A stretch of DNA of 64,000 nt from a virus: the IMG/VR virus record IMGVR_UViG_3300046810_000466, positions 21,169 through 85,168 of that record. The stretch is one strand, 5' to 3'. Position numbers and translations under genes: made by a program. Each line of letters starts with the position of its first letter. Position 1 is the stretch's first letter. Below the pieces are notes generated by a model. It was not told the DNA's origin, searched no databases, and was given only the letters and a program-made list of their open reading frames with translations. Positions 26,225-35,930 of this stretch are shown here, piece after piece.

Positions 26225-28287
26225 ATCAACGCTTTTCCAAATGCTTGAATTGGATGTTTTCCAAATACTTGAGTCGGAGTATAGATACCGTCGAACGGGT
26301 GATCGAAGCGATTGGTGTTGATGAAGCTGGCAGGCGCCTGCAGCGCTTCGTATTGTTTCTCGAAGGCCATCAGTACCGACAAGCTACGGCCGTTCATGGT
26401 CATGGACAACACCGACGGTTGCGATGTAGTCCACGGCTTAGGCAGGCTGTAGTCGTTGTGTTCCGCCGAAACGATCGTGGTCGCGTAGAGAATGACCTCC
26501 AAGCACGACAAGTTCACGTTCAGCTTCCAGTTCACGTAATCGAACAGCTCAAGTATCATCTTGTCTGCCGATTCAATGCGTGCACGCTTGCGCATTTCTG
26601 CCACACGCGATTCCAACATCCGTGCCACTTGATCCACGTGGTCCGAATTGTTGAAGTGTTTTGCAGGCATCACCAGGACCGGGTCGTCCCAGTTCCATTC
26701 CGACATGTCGATGCGGTACTTTTCTTCGGTCGAAGTCTTGGTGCTCTTCTCACGAATCGTTGTCCAGCCTTTCTCACGGATGTAGTTCAACATCTCATGC
26801 GACAAGCTGGCATCCCGGCTACCGGCCACGCCAACAGGAACAGGGATTTTGTGCCGGATAATCCCTTCGAGTACTTCGATATTCAATACCGTCAGTTCCG
26901 AGTAGTGTTCTGGTGGATGTTCTTCCACATCGTCCACGCTTCGGATGTCATTCAAACTCTCCACTTGCGAGCGGAGCAGAATGATTGCCACTTCTTTATC
27001 TTCAATCTCCTTACTCAAGCAGTACGACGAGTTATCGGGACCACCAATGACGAACTTCCGCAATTCTGGCGAGAGTTCAATCTTGTCGAGCGCACTGGAG
27101 CGATCCAAGTGCTTGGCCGACAGCAGGGCCTGGGTAGCCTGTTCTGCCATGTTGGTAGCGCACCACTGGCCAATGTTGGCGCCAGATGGTACATTCAATG
27201 CCAGTTCGCCGAAGCAGGTCGAGCACACACCTGCTGGATCGGGATGGGCACAGTGCAGCGTTGTACGCAACCGCACCGTTTGGCCAATCAGGTTCACCAT
27301 GTTCGGCCGGATGGTTTCCAGCTGACCGGTGAGTTCGTTCAGGTAGTACTTGCCGTCCAGCAGAATCAAATCACTGGTCCGGACAATGTCACCTTGGTCA
27401 TCACGTTTGTCCGGACGAATCGTCCAGTCCAGATACTCCTTCGAACCGCAATCACAATCCTGGTGGAGGTTCTGTACGTTCTGAGAAACGAACTGCAGCT
27501 TACGGGAGAAGTACTCGGACATCCGCAGCGATTCCGCCGCGTAATACGACGAACGCGCAGCGGAACGTGTTTCCACCGCCGAGCTGTAGATGTCACGGAT
27601 ACCTTCCACGTAACTACGGGTGATCGCTGTGCTGAAGATCCGCGAGTTCATGTCCGTTGGATTACCACGTGGGCCGATGTTCTGGTGCACCTGGGTTTGC
27701 TTCAGCAACTTGGAGCGGTACTCTGCTGCAATGGGGTTGCCAATCAAACGGGTTTTGTCGTTGAAGATCTTGTCAATCACGGCGTAGACTTCATGGACAT
27801 GGATCTCGCCGTTCTGGACAGCACGGTTGGCTTCGTAGATCTCCGGCTCATCCATTGCTTCATGGAAGTGCAGGATATCAATCGTGCCAACGAAAGCGTC
27901 CGCATGCTTGATGATGCCGCAATACGCTTTGTTGTGGATGTCGTATGCCAAACGCCACAGGTCTGGATCGAGTTTCACGCGCTCTGGCGCGCTGAACGCA
28001 CGATAGGTGTCATACACACACATCATGGTTGTACCGAGCAGCTCGCTGTCGATCCCGATCGACAAGCGACGTCCCTTGGACACGCCGCGCAGATGGTGCT
28101 CCTTCAACAACGGAGTGGCCGGGTAAGCGCGATGGAAGTCCCACACGTAACTACTGTAGCAGGTCTCCGCTGCATTGGTTTTGAATTCCTCACCATTGTC
28201 CATGACGAGGATGAATTCGCCGGTAAGCCAGTCCCACAGCTCATCGGCAGGTATGCCTAGCAAATAACGGGCGTCGATACGTTTCAT
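26221..28287 (-). CDS. Non-virion RNA polymerase beta' C-terminal subunit (phiKZ gp74-like)
   Basis: 688 aa. VCSTCFGELALNVPSGANIG followed by QWCATNMAEQATQALLSAKH matches the beta' CxxCyG...GvIAaQSiGEpgTQLTmRtFH block (trigger-loop approach). It lies between the helicase gene and the RNAP beta C-terminal gene, the same order as phiKZ 75-74-71/73. With the fragment at 40619 it would complete beta'. The enzyme transcribes middle and late genes inside the phage nucleus in phiKZ. Start at 28287 behind AGAAAGAA. Confidence 0.85.
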   Translation of the reverse strand: MKRIDARYLLGIPADELWDWLTGEFILVMDNGEEFKTNAAETCYSSYVWDFHRAYPATPLLKEHHLRGVSKGRRLSIGIDSELLGTTMMCVYDTYRAFSAPERVKLDPDLWRLAYDIHNKAYCGIIKHADAFVGTIDILHFHEAMDEPEIYEANRAVQNGEIHVHEVYAVIDKIFNDKTRLIGNPIAAEYRSKLLKQTQVHQNIGPRGNPTDMNSRIFSTAITRSYVEGIRDIYSSAVETRSAARSSYYAAESLRMSEYFSRKLQFVSQNVQNLHQDCDCGSKEYLDWTIRPDKRDDQGDIVRTSDLILLDGKYYLNELTGQLETIRPNMVNLIGQTVRLRTTLHCAHPDPAGVCSTCFGELALNVPSGANIGQWCATNMAEQATQALLSAKHLDRSSALDKIELSPELRKFVIGGPDNSSYCLSKEIEDKEVAIILLRSQVESLNDIRSVDDVEEHPPEHYSELTVLNIEVLEGIIRHKIPVPVGVAGSRDASLSHEMLNYIREKGWTTIREKSTKTSTEEKYRIDMSEWNWDDPVLVMPAKHFNNSDHVDQVARMLESRVAEMRKRARIESADKMILELFDYVNWKLNVNLSCLEVILYATTIVSAEHNDYSLPKPWTTSQPSVLSMTMNGRSLSVLMAFEKQYEALQAPASFINTNRFDHPFDGIYTPTQVFGKHPIQAFGKALI

Positions 28288-28308
28288 TGTTGATTCTTTC
28301 TAAAAACA

Positions 28309-28331
28309 CCACTCCGGGGTGAACGGAGTGG
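28309..28331 (-). terminator. Intrinsic terminator between RNAP genes
   Basis: CCACTCCG and CGGAGTGG form the stem; the minus-strand side is followed by GTGTTTTTAGA, a U-rich tract. It would attenuate read-through from the beta to the beta' gene. Confidence 0.7.
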
Positions 28332-28351
28332 TTCGTGCTGTTATTATGCTT

Positions 28352-30511
28352 TTAGTGCGATGCGTACTGATAAGGCTGGTGGGTTGGCGTGTAAGGCGCC
28401 CAGGCGAACTCCCAACCGCCGCAAGCCGCGACGTGGTTAACAGTTTGCAGGGAACGCGAGCCGTCAAGTGGGATGACGTCGCGATCAACCGCTCGGATGA
28501 TGCGGGTAGGCTTGTCCGAGTTCATGATACTCCAGCACATGGCCTTATGCGTCTCCACGCTATTGTTACGGTCCAGGATCTCAGCTGCGGTTAGCGTGCC
28601 GGAGTACGAGACCACGATGCGAATTTCCGATTCGCCATACGCTTTGGTTGGTTGGTTACGAATACGTTCCGAGTACTTGTCGCTGTTAGACAAGGTAGCG
28701 GCGACGCCGTGGTGTTGACGACGGGTGGACGATACAGCAGACCAGCCATCGGCGATCTTTTCCAGCATGATGATAGTCAACGGCGCAATGCGGATATCCG
28801 CACGCGTAGTGGTCATCTTGCCGGAGGCGCCACGATACTGGATTGGGCCGAATACTGGCGGGTACAGACGTTGGATGTCCGACACCATGTTCTTCAGTTC
28901 CAGATCGTGATCCGAACGCATGTACATGACCAGGTAACCCTTGGACAGGATATACGCCAGATGGTTCAGCGGTGTAGCGCCATACAGACCTTGACGGAAG
29001 ATAGCTGCTTGTTTAGGCACCACGATCTCGTAGAAGCCCAGCAGATATTCCCACGCATCATTGATCACGTCCGGCGAGATCTTCTTCAGTTCCTGCAACA
29101 TGATCGTGCGGCGCAGCTTCGGTGTGATACCGATGCGACGTTCAATTTCATGGAACACATCGCGGGCGGCGCCGTTGATATAGTGTTCATACAGGCGACC
29201 AGGAATCATGCGGTTATTCACCGCCGCTTGGTCGAAGATCATTTCTGCACGATTGCCGTGTGCATCCACCGGCATGTCTTCATCTTCCCAGATGTGGCAC
29301 ACCACGCCTTTACCGCCGAACAGATCGGTGAACTTATTGCCTTTGTTCGGAATGATCTTGTGCTTGATCGTGAACTCCAAACGGTAATCGTCGATGCGGG
29401 TCTTCTTGTGCACCTTGATCACGTTGTTGTTACTATCTTGCACTGGTGCCACTACCGAGATGGCTTCAACCACCAGGCGCTGCAGATCACCAGCCAGTTC
29501 TGGGTCGCGACCCAATTCACGTGCCAGGTTGTTGTACCAGCGATAAATCTCACCGAAGAACTCACGGCGCGCAGCATCGTATTTCAACGGCTGCGCTTCC
29601 ATGGCCGCTGGCGTACCAGGCAACCCGGTGTTCAGATCGTGGTGCATCTTGATGTCGATCACTTCACCGTCCGCCACAACTTTGCGGTCGAAGGTGTAGT
29701 CAATGCGCTGACAAGCTTTGACACTCATCTCAGCGATCGCCAGATCAGGACGATAAGATCGCATACCCATCAGCACGCCGTCTGGATTGACGTACTCGCC
29801 GATGTTCGGATGGATCTTGTAGTTGTCGTCGTCACCGTAAAGGTTCAACGGGAATTCATTCTGGCCGAACTCCACTACACGCTTCTCGAACGTTGGGAAA
29901 CCGAAGCGGCGCAATGCCGAACGAGATACCACAATACCGTCCTCAGCAACGCCAGGCAAGCCCATCATGGCAATTTCGCACGTAACGCTGAATGCGTAGT
30001 CACCTTCATCCGTTACCCCTGGCGAGTCACGGAACACTACATCCTTTTCGATCGTGTGGTTGATTTTGATTTCGCTGATACCTGGCTTATCAACGTAGCT
30101 GAACCCGAGGTATGGGTGCAGCGTGCTGTAGTCCGTCAGGTTGATCATGCCGTATTCGTACTGGGCCTCGCCATCAAGCGAGCGGAAGATGGCAACCGTT
30201 TGCGGAGGGTTGCCTTTGAAGACCTCATCACCTTCTTTCCGCTTGTAGCGATTTATGATCGCAATAATCTGACCTTTCGCAGGCATGCGCTGCGAGAAAG
30301 TAGTTTCTGCCAACAGGGTATCCATGCCTGTTTGAATACGGCGTTCTTCTACGCCATCCACAACGACGATCTGACCGAGGTTATTCCCGTACATCTGCTT
30401 ACGGGCGGCCGAGATTGCGCTGTTGAACGGGTTAATAGCCATGATACTTTCAGCCTGCGGGAAGTGCTGATTTGGCTGTGGTACCGAACGCTTGACGTTC
30501 ACGTATGTCAT
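28352..30511 (-). CDS. Non-virion RNA polymerase beta C-terminal subunit (phiKZ gp71-73-like)
   Basis: 719 aa. GNKFTDLFGGKGVVCHI corresponds to the bacterial beta GDKxxxxxGNKGVIS active-site strand. It is followed by PVDAHGNRAEMIFD and NNRMIPGRLYEHYINGAA, matching the PxxxxGxxxDIxLNPxxVPSRMNxGQxxExHxG region. Bacterial beta N-terminal parts are absent and must be another gene outside this window. Start behind AAAGGAT. A GACTATATCACTA box lies about 75 bp upstream. Confidence 0.9.
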   Translation of the reverse strand: MTYVNVKRSVPQPNQHFPQAESIMAINPFNSAISAARKQMYGNNLGQIVVVDGVEERRIQTGMDTLLAETTFSQRMPAKGQIIAIINRYKRKEGDEVFKGNPPQTVAIFRSLDGEAQYEYGMINLTDYSTLHPYLGFSYVDKPGISEIKINHTIEKDVVFRDSPGVTDEGDYAFSVTCEIAMMGLPGVAEDGIVVSRSALRRFGFPTFEKRVVEFGQNEFPLNLYGDDDNYKIHPNIGEYVNPDGVLMGMRSYRPDLAIAEMSVKACQRIDYTFDRKVVADGEVIDIKMHHDLNTGLPGTPAAMEAQPLKYDAARREFFGEIYRWYNNLARELGRDPELAGDLQRLVVEAISVVAPVQDSNNNVIKVHKKTRIDDYRLEFTIKHKIIPNKGNKFTDLFGGKGVVCHIWEDEDMPVDAHGNRAEMIFDQAAVNNRMIPGRLYEHYINGAARDVFHEIERRIGITPKLRRTIMLQELKKISPDVINDAWEYLLGFYEIVVPKQAAIFRQGLYGATPLNHLAYILSKGYLVMYMRSDHDLELKNMVSDIQRLYPPVFGPIQYRGASGKMTTTRADIRIAPLTIIMLEKIADGWSAVSSTRRQHHGVAATLSNSDKYSERIRNQPTKAYGESEIRIVVSYSGTLTAAEILDRNNSVETHKAMCWSIMNSDKPTRIIRAVDRDVIPLDGSRSLQTVNHVAACGGWEFAWAPYTPTHQPYQYASH

Positions 30512-30580
30512 GCTGCATCCTTTTTGTTCAGAAAATCAAAACAGTTCTTCTTGTTGCTTTTTGGAGTACTTGACTCTAAT

Positions 30581-30597
30581 TTAGTGATATAGTCCTA
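30581..30597 (-). promoter_or_regulatory. AT-rich early-type promoter box for RNAP beta gene
   Basis: Minus strand reads AGGACTATATCACTAAA, nearly identical to boxes upstream of the shell-protein, gp68-like and 484-aa genes. The core resembles the phiKZ early element TATATTAC as I recall it. Confidence 0.65.
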
Positions 30598-30627
30598 CAA
30601 ATATTTAACACACTTCGAGGTGAAACG

Positions 30628-30966
30628 ATGTCCATCAATGACCTGCTGATTGACATGGGTCCAGATATCTACTACGATCCAAACTTCCGCAACGTCTTGG
30701 AAGACCACATGACGTTCTTACGCACCCATCCAAAGACAGCGTTGTTCACACTCACACCGGACGAGGCATACCAGTGGCGTGGCGATTTGTTTGGTCTGTT
30801 GCTTGCAAAGAATCGTCCAGCACAATTCCACTGGCTGATCATGCGTTTGAACAATTACACGTCTCCTACCCAGTTCAAACAAGATACAATCGGCCTGATC
30901 GAACCTGACTACACAGTCGTAGACAAGATTCGCCAAAGCAACAATAGTTCAGGGCGCATCAGCTAA
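30628..30966 (+). CDS. Unknown 112-aa protein
   Basis: Start behind CGAGGTG. Small acidic helical protein starting MSINDLLIDMGP; no domain recognised. It is an isolated plus-strand gene inside a long minus-strand block, divergent from the RNAP beta gene and ended by a bidirectional terminator, so it forms its own transcript. Confidence 0.8.
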   Translation: MSINDLLIDMGPDIYYDPNFRNVLEDHMTFLRTHPKTALFTLTPDEAYQWRGDLFGLLLAKNRPAQFHWLIMRLNNYTSPTQFKQDTIGLIEPDYTVVDKIRQSNNSSGRIS

Positions 30967-31020
30967 TAAGTCTGCTGGATCTTTTTTAACTATATAGAGA
31001 AAAAATTAAGGCAGAGAAGA

Positions 31021-31053
31021 ACCAACACCACCCTAACACTGGGTGGTGTTGGT
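31021..31053. terminator. Bidirectional terminator
   Basis: ACCAACACCACCC and GGGTGGTGTTGGT form a perfect 13-bp stem, followed by TCTTATTTATGCCG (constant arm 31060-31066), between convergent genes. Confidence 0.85.
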
Positions 31054-31075
31054 CTTATTTATGCCGTTTCAGCAA

Positions 31076-32386
31076 TTAGTAACGACGACCGCCGCCGTAG
31101 CCACCGCTAGCTGGTGGTGGATAGCCACCCTGCGTTGGACCGGACGACGGATAGCCGTAACCACCTTGAACCTGACGGCTACCGCCGCCACGAGCCATCG
31201 AGTTGTGCATCATGCCGCTGACGCTCACCGTGTTACCGTGGCCACCAGATACCGGTGCGCCACGCTGTGGCGCTGGGTAACCCGTGCTTTGTGGGCTTGG
31301 GTAACCGCCGCCGGTTTGACGTGGCGCTGGATCTTCCCACGGTGCCGGAGCACGCGCTGCTTGATGCTGCTGGGGGCGATTGGCTTGCGGTGCTGCAACG
31401 GCTGCCACCGGCACAGGTTCTTCGATGACACCCTGGCTTTGTGCGGGGATCGCGCGGATTTGCGGCCACAGCACGTCCAGGTTTTCGAAGGCTTCGGCCC
31501 AGTCCAGATCGAACGTCATTTCTTCCAGAGAACGATCCATGCGGGGATCGAGACCCTTGAACACTTCCATCACGTCGTTCAGATGACGTGCCATCGGCAG
31601 GAAGGCGCGCATCATCGCGTCCATTGCCGGAGCGATACGGGAATTGCTGCCCAGATCGTAGGCGTGCTTGGTGTCCAGATTCGGGATCAGGTATTGCATC
31701 AGGCCGAGGAATGCCGAACGGTCTTTACCACGCAGCTTCACGCCGAAGACTTCCGATTCAGGCTTGGTGCCTTTCTTCGCTTTCGGCGCTGCTTTGTGTT
31801 CAGCCAGTTCTTCTTCCAGCTTGTGCAGTTCTTCGAAGAACGGGAAGTTCACCGAAGCCACACGGTTGTACGACTTGCCGTCCAGGACTGCCGCCGGACG
31901 AACGTACAGTGTCGTAAACACACGTTGCAGTTGATTTGGCTTGGCTGCCAGCTCCGAGATCTTGTCGAAGGCATCGGCCGCGTCGGTGTCTGCTTCAACC
32001 ACCAGCTGCATGAACTCGGCTTGGTCTGGCTTCAGACGTTTGCACAGTTCTTTGTCCGCAGCGATACGCAGCAGCGAAGTACCCAGGCCGCCGATTACGA
32101 TGTTGATGCGGTTGATCGCCCAGTGACGGTAACGCGTCATCAGGTCGGTCGAGTTGGCTTTGGCTGCGGAGGTTTCGCTCAGCAGGTGGAATACTTCGTG
32201 TTCGTTAACGCGAGCATCGCGCAGACGTTCCACCAACGGCAACACCACCGGTTTACCATCTTTGGCAATCACAGGCAGGTATTCACCTTCGCCGATGTCC
32301 ATACGGAAGTAACCATCATCCGTCACCTCCATAGCCGTGAATGCAGCCATCGAACGATAAACGTCCAGGAGTTGAATACTTTCCAT
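31076..32386 (-). CDS. Protein with Gly/Pro/Gln/Tyr-rich tail ending RRY (phiKZ gp70 position)
   Basis: 436 aa. Residues 1-300 are a helical globular domain. The last 130 are low complexity (repeated GGYP, PSPQ, GGYGGG), very likely disordered, ending GGGRRY. The neighbour at 32438 ends SGKRY and the shell protein ends HTRKY, so three gene products share a basic-basic-Tyr C-terminus. By order relative to the RNAP genes it sits where phiKZ gp70 lies; function unknown. Association with the phage nucleus is inference. Confidence 0.7.
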   Translation of the reverse strand: MESIQLLDVYRSMAAFTAMEVTDDGYFRMDIGEGEYLPVIAKDGKPVVLPLVERLRDARVNEHEVFHLLSETSAAKANSTDLMTRYRHWAINRINIVIGGLGTSLLRIAADKELCKRLKPDQAEFMQLVVEADTDAADAFDKISELAAKPNQLQRVFTTLYVRPAAVLDGKSYNRVASVNFPFFEELHKLEEELAEHKAAPKAKKGTKPESEVFGVKLRGKDRSAFLGLMQYLIPNLDTKHAYDLGSNSRIAPAMDAMMRAFLPMARHLNDVMEVFKGLDPRMDRSLEEMTFDLDWAEAFENLDVLWPQIRAIPAQSQGVIEEPVPVAAVAAPQANRPQQHQAARAPAPWEDPAPRQTGGGYPSPQSTGYPAPQRGAPVSGGHGNTVSVSGMMHNSMARGGGSRQVQGGYGYPSSGPTQGGYPPPASGGYGGGRRY

Positions 32387-32411
32387 TGTTTCCTCTTGTA
32401 GTTGTACACAA

Positions 32412-32429
32412 CCCCGTCCGGAGACGGGG
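32412..32429 (-). terminator. Short GC hairpin between nucleus-region genes
   Basis: CCCCGTC and GACGGGG pair around a CGGA loop. It sits between the 548-aa stop and the 436-aa start and may lower downstream expression. Confidence 0.5.
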
Positions 32430-32437
32430 CGTGCGTT

Positions 32438-34084
32438 TTAGTAACGTTTGCCGGATGGCATTGCCTGATAACCCTGGAGATCATGGATCAACGGGCGAAC
32501 CGGAGTGGCTGGCAGGACTTCTTGTTGCAGGTTGTGGAATGCAACCGCCAAGTTGTCCAGCGTATCGCGACGCGACGTCAGAACAGGCGACATCACGGAC
32601 GAGCAGTAAGCCGGCTGCACGTAAGTGTAAGCCGGCTGACCTTGCAGACGTAACGTGATGCTGATCTCGCCGAACAAGTCAGCACGAACATCCATCTCAT
32701 AAGCGATACCACCATTGAAGGTCATCGGCATGACAACCTGCTGCTCGAACTGCACACCCAGCGCTTGCATCTGAGGCGCCAGATTGATACCGGCCACCAC
32801 AGGCACACCGCCAGTTGCTACACAGATCGGCAACCCTTTCAGGTTGCTGGCGAAGATGTCGATCTTGCGCACGGTCAGGTCGGTCATCAACGGTGGCAAC
32901 ATGTTGGAGATTTGCACCGCTACTTGTGTTGCCAAGTCTTGACCGTTCCAGTCCGACGTCGTGCCTGCCGTGTGCATGTTTTCACCGACGGAGCCGATGA
33001 ATTGCAGGCGATCACGCCATTGCACAAAGCAGACCTGATCGCGCTCGGCGTTCGGGTCGATGTTGAGCATGTCGCGCCACTTGAACGAAGCGGTGAAATG
33101 CCCTGGACCGTTGCGACTGATGGCCATGATGAACGGATCTGTCGAGAACGATGCATCACGCAGCTGGCGAGCTGCCGCGTGATACGGTTCCGTAACGCCG
33201 TTGCGATTGGTCTGGCGGGACAGATCGCGGCCGTTCACCAGACCGGAGATCACATTGGCCATGTAATCGTTCGGATTGGTGTGATGCTGATTCGAGAACT
33301 GTGGCGTGCTGTTCTGCGTACTGCGGGTGTCAACCACATGCACAGTCGAGCCTTGCAGTTCTGGATCATTCAGGCGTGCCAGCGATACAGCGACTTCGTA
33401 CGGACGCAGACGAATCGTGTCGGCTTCATCCGGACCTTGGTAACCATGGTCAACCAGCACTTGGTTCACACTGACCAGCTGTTGTTCAACCATGGTGCCG
33501 TAGCCGCGGTCGATCTCGATGTCACGGATCTCGTACATGGTGTTGATATTCAACTCCATCTGCGGGTCGATAGCACCACTTTGGGAGAAGCCAGCGTGGT
33601 CAGTGTAACCGATGATCACATAACGGTTTGGCACAACCGCTTGCGTACGCTGAACGCTGATCACCATCATGAAGCGACCGGTCGGTTCATTCCAACCCAT
33701 CTTCATGTTGGCGTAAGCCTGGACTTCAGCACTAGCTGCTGGTTTGATGAACGAAGCCGATACCGGCGCCAGATCGGCCGGATTGACCATGTACTGGGTT
33801 TCGTTGTGGATCTTACCAGCTTCTTTCGCTACCTGATGCTGGTGGTACGCTTGCGCCACCACGTCGTGGATAGCTGCCGCGTTTTGGACATTGTAGTCCG
33901 TCGTCCATGGCCGGCGCCACTGCTGATTGTAGCTACCGGTCGGGGTGAAGACGATGGTCTCTACCGTGATCTTCGAGGCGCCTTGATGAGGAAACTTCGG
34001 TTCATTGTAGGTTTTGTATTGCTCGTCGTAGGCACCGTACGGATTGTGCTGCTGTGGTTGTTGATTATAAGCGTCGTACGTCAT
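32438..34084 (-). CDS. Candidate nuclear-import-factor-position protein (phiKZ gp69/PicA-like by synteny)
   Basis: 548 aa, start behind CAGGAG. The N-terminus is Tyr/Gln-rich (QQPQQHNPYGAYDEQY), followed by two mixed alpha/beta domains, and the C-terminus ends SGKRY. No enzyme motif is visible. It lies between genes in the positions of phiKZ gp70 and gp68, where gp69, the nuclear protein-import factor (PicA/Imp1), is found. That identity depends on gene order I recall, not on a diagnostic motif. An alternative is a general shell-associated or virion protein. Confidence 0.5.
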   Translation of the reverse strand: MTYDAYNQQPQQHNPYGAYDEQYKTYNEPKFPHQGASKITVETIVFTPTGSYNQQWRRPWTTDYNVQNAAAIHDVVAQAYHQHQVAKEAGKIHNETQYMVNPADLAPVSASFIKPAASAEVQAYANMKMGWNEPTGRFMMVISVQRTQAVVPNRYVIIGYTDHAGFSQSGAIDPQMELNINTMYEIRDIEIDRGYGTMVEQQLVSVNQVLVDHGYQGPDEADTIRLRPYEVAVSLARLNDPELQGSTVHVVDTRSTQNSTPQFSNQHHTNPNDYMANVISGLVNGRDLSRQTNRNGVTEPYHAAARQLRDASFSTDPFIMAISRNGPGHFTASFKWRDMLNIDPNAERDQVCFVQWRDRLQFIGSVGENMHTAGTTSDWNGQDLATQVAVQISNMLPPLMTDLTVRKIDIFASNLKGLPICVATGGVPVVAGINLAPQMQALGVQFEQQVVMPMTFNGGIAYEMDVRADLFGEISITLRLQGQPAYTYVQPAYCSSVMSPVLTSRRDTLDNLAVAFHNLQQEVLPATPVRPLIHDLQGYQAMPSGKRY

Positions 34085-34087
34085 GGT

Positions 34088-35767
34088 TTACAGGCTCCTG
34101 GTTGCAATGCTGATTGCGAGTTCAGCAAATTTATTACGGATGTCAGACTTTACAGAGTAACGTCGTCCACCGGGGTGGTTAGGCAATTTATCCAGCCATT
34201 GTTTCGGCAGGTTCAGCAGCCAGCTGTTACGGCTCAGTTCGTCCCTGATCAACTCGATGTTTTCCACCGCGACGTTGGGAAGATTGGTGTGACGGATGTC
34301 GTCGCTACGCCGTTTGCCTGGCGGACGTTGCGCATACGGATACAGCCGTTGCAATGCTTCTTTATTTTCTTTCGTCAATGCAGCAGGAGGGGCGCTGCTA
34401 GCATTGTTGAAACCGTCGCGTTCTTTAGCGACAGAAGCAGTCATCAAGGCGGCGATATCGTGATGGCCACGGTGCCACAGCAAGGCGGTAGCGACAGCCA
34501 TCATGCAGAGATCTTCGAGCAGATTCATCTCGTCGATTCCACGTGGCGGGAACAGCGCATCCCAACGCTCACGGAACTTAGGATCGGCTTCCCAAGCGCC
34601 ATCGCGTTGCAGACATTCTGCCCCCAACACATTTTGCAAGATCGTGAATTGGATTGGCTGCGGTGGATTCTTCTTCAGATTTTCCACGACAAGCAATGCG
34701 CTTGCCAAGATCTCACGCGGCATGTCTGGCGCAATGCGGGCGATGAACAGCTCGCAGTCTTGTGCGCTGCTTTCCAGGATGGTCAGGTCGCCGGCCGTGT
34801 AAGGCTCTTTGATCTTGATCGTCTCGGAAACAGATTGCCGGTTTTCGTTGTCATTACCAGTGCCGCCTTCAGGGATCTTCGGCTTGATGGACTCGTTCAG
34901 CTGGCGATCTGCGCTGTCCATTTGTTGGTCGATGAAAGAATACACACGACCAACCAACGAGAAGTTAGGATCACGGCCGGAGAAGTCCACCCACGCCATA
35001 CGGCGAATCACTAGGATTGCCATGATTTGGAACGGCACGTCTTCCTTCGATACCCCGCCGCCGATGACGGAGTTCTTGTACTTTTCCGAAGACAAGTACA
35101 GGTTGACGTATTCTTCCAGGCGCTTGAAGCCGTCAGTTTCCACCAAGGCTGTGCGGGTGGCTAACCGCAGCGCGTAGATTTCTTTCAGGTCGTTACCGAT
35201 GGCTTCGTAGGTGTTCGCCAAGAAACGACCCCACACTGGCACCAGCATACGCAGCAATACGACCAGCACCACCAAGCCCCAGTAATCTTTGCGGAGATAC
35301 GTGGCACTTACTGGGCGGGAACGCAGACCGAATTGGTCGCCGCGTTCTGCGGATTCTTCCAGCGTTTCGTACACCCGGATGCCTTCAGGGAAGCGGATCG
35401 TCGGGGTCGTGCGAACCCAAGACGACACATTTTCTGGCGTACAGATCTCGAAGATCTTCTTGATCAGCGGAGGCAATTGCTTGCGCAGATCCGGAATGTT
35501 GTTGTCGATGTTGTCCAACACGTTGAAGATCGAGTTGTAAACATCAAACAATTGGTCTTGCGTCTGCCGTGGCAGCTGTGCGAAGTATTGGTTCAGATGC
35601 TCGAATGGTTCGACCGAGGGGAGGTCTTCCACATCCGGATCACGGGCAGCCATAGCGCCTGCTTTCGCACCACGCTTGTTACCACGTTCCAAGATCTTCA
35701 CATTCCAGGCTAACTCCTGGCCGTTGTGTTTCAGTATAACGTTCGAATCTATTTTGTCGAATCTCAC
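34088..35767 (-). CDS. Candidate fifth subunit of non-virion RNA polymerase (phiKZ gp68-like by synteny)
   Basis: 559 aa, GTG start at 35767 behind AAAGGAGAAGAC. Mostly helical, with a hydrophobic segment (about 168-182, WGLVVLVVLLRMLVPVWG) and a disordered stretch near residues 295-315. It has no match to beta or beta' motifs, as expected for phiKZ gp68, the RNAP subunit without bacterial counterpart of similar length. Position three genes from the beta gene supports this. An early-type box lies about 55 bp upstream of the start. Confidence 0.5.
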   Translation of the reverse strand: MRFDKIDSNVILKHNGQELAWNVKILERGNKRGAKAGAMAARDPDVEDLPSVEPFEHLNQYFAQLPRQTQDQLFDVYNSIFNVLDNIDNNIPDLRKQLPPLIKKIFEICTPENVSSWVRTTPTIRFPEGIRVYETLEESAERGDQFGLRSRPVSATYLRKDYWGLVVLVVLLRMLVPVWGRFLANTYEAIGNDLKEIYALRLATRTALVETDGFKRLEEYVNLYLSSEKYKNSVIGGGVSKEDVPFQIMAILVIRRMAWVDFSGRDPNFSLVGRVYSFIDQQMDSADRQLNESIKPKIPEGGTGNDNENRQSVSETIKIKEPYTAGDLTILESSAQDCELFIARIAPDMPREILASALLVVENLKKNPPQPIQFTILQNVLGAECLQRDGAWEADPKFRERWDALFPPRGIDEMNLLEDLCMMAVATALLWHRGHHDIAALMTASVAKERDGFNNASSAPPAALTKENKEALQRLYPYAQRPPGKRRSDDIRHTNLPNVAVENIELIRDELSRNSWLLNLPKQWLDKLPNHPGGRRYSVKSDIRNKFAELAISIATRSL

Positions 35768-35814
35768 GTCTTCTCCTTTTTGTTGATAAAACTAGACTAC
35801 TATTTACTGCTCAT

Positions 35815-35830
35815 CGTAGTGATATATGCC
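35815..35830 (-). promoter_or_regulatory. AT-rich early-type promoter box for gp68-like gene
   Basis: Minus strand GGCATATATCACTACG shares TATATCACTA with the boxes at 30584 and 44305; it lacks the GAC prefix. Confidence 0.55.
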
Positions 35831-35871
35831 TAAGATTTTTTCCATCCTTGTTGTCTCTAGGGCATAGCGGC

Positions 35872-35895
35872 CACGCGACCCGAAGGCCGCGTGGT
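35872..35895. terminator. Terminator after SSB-like gene
   Basis: GGCCACGCG and CGCGTGG arms enclose a short loop; GGGCATAG precedes it. It lies 36 bases past the minus-strand stop at 35931. Confidence 0.65.
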
Positions 35896-35930
35896 CCTAT
35901 CTAAAACAACTCACCCGATGGTGTTACGGG

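Noticed and set aside
26218-30592. Very long plus-strand open frames (680 and 646 codons) opposite the RNAP genes
   Set aside because: They are exact antisense shadows of genes with clear RNAP motifs; composition is Arg/His/Gln-rich and not protein-like.
32765-35014. 749-codon plus-strand open frame
   Set aside because: Spans two minus-strand genes antisense, including their boundary; low-quality composition and no ribosome site.
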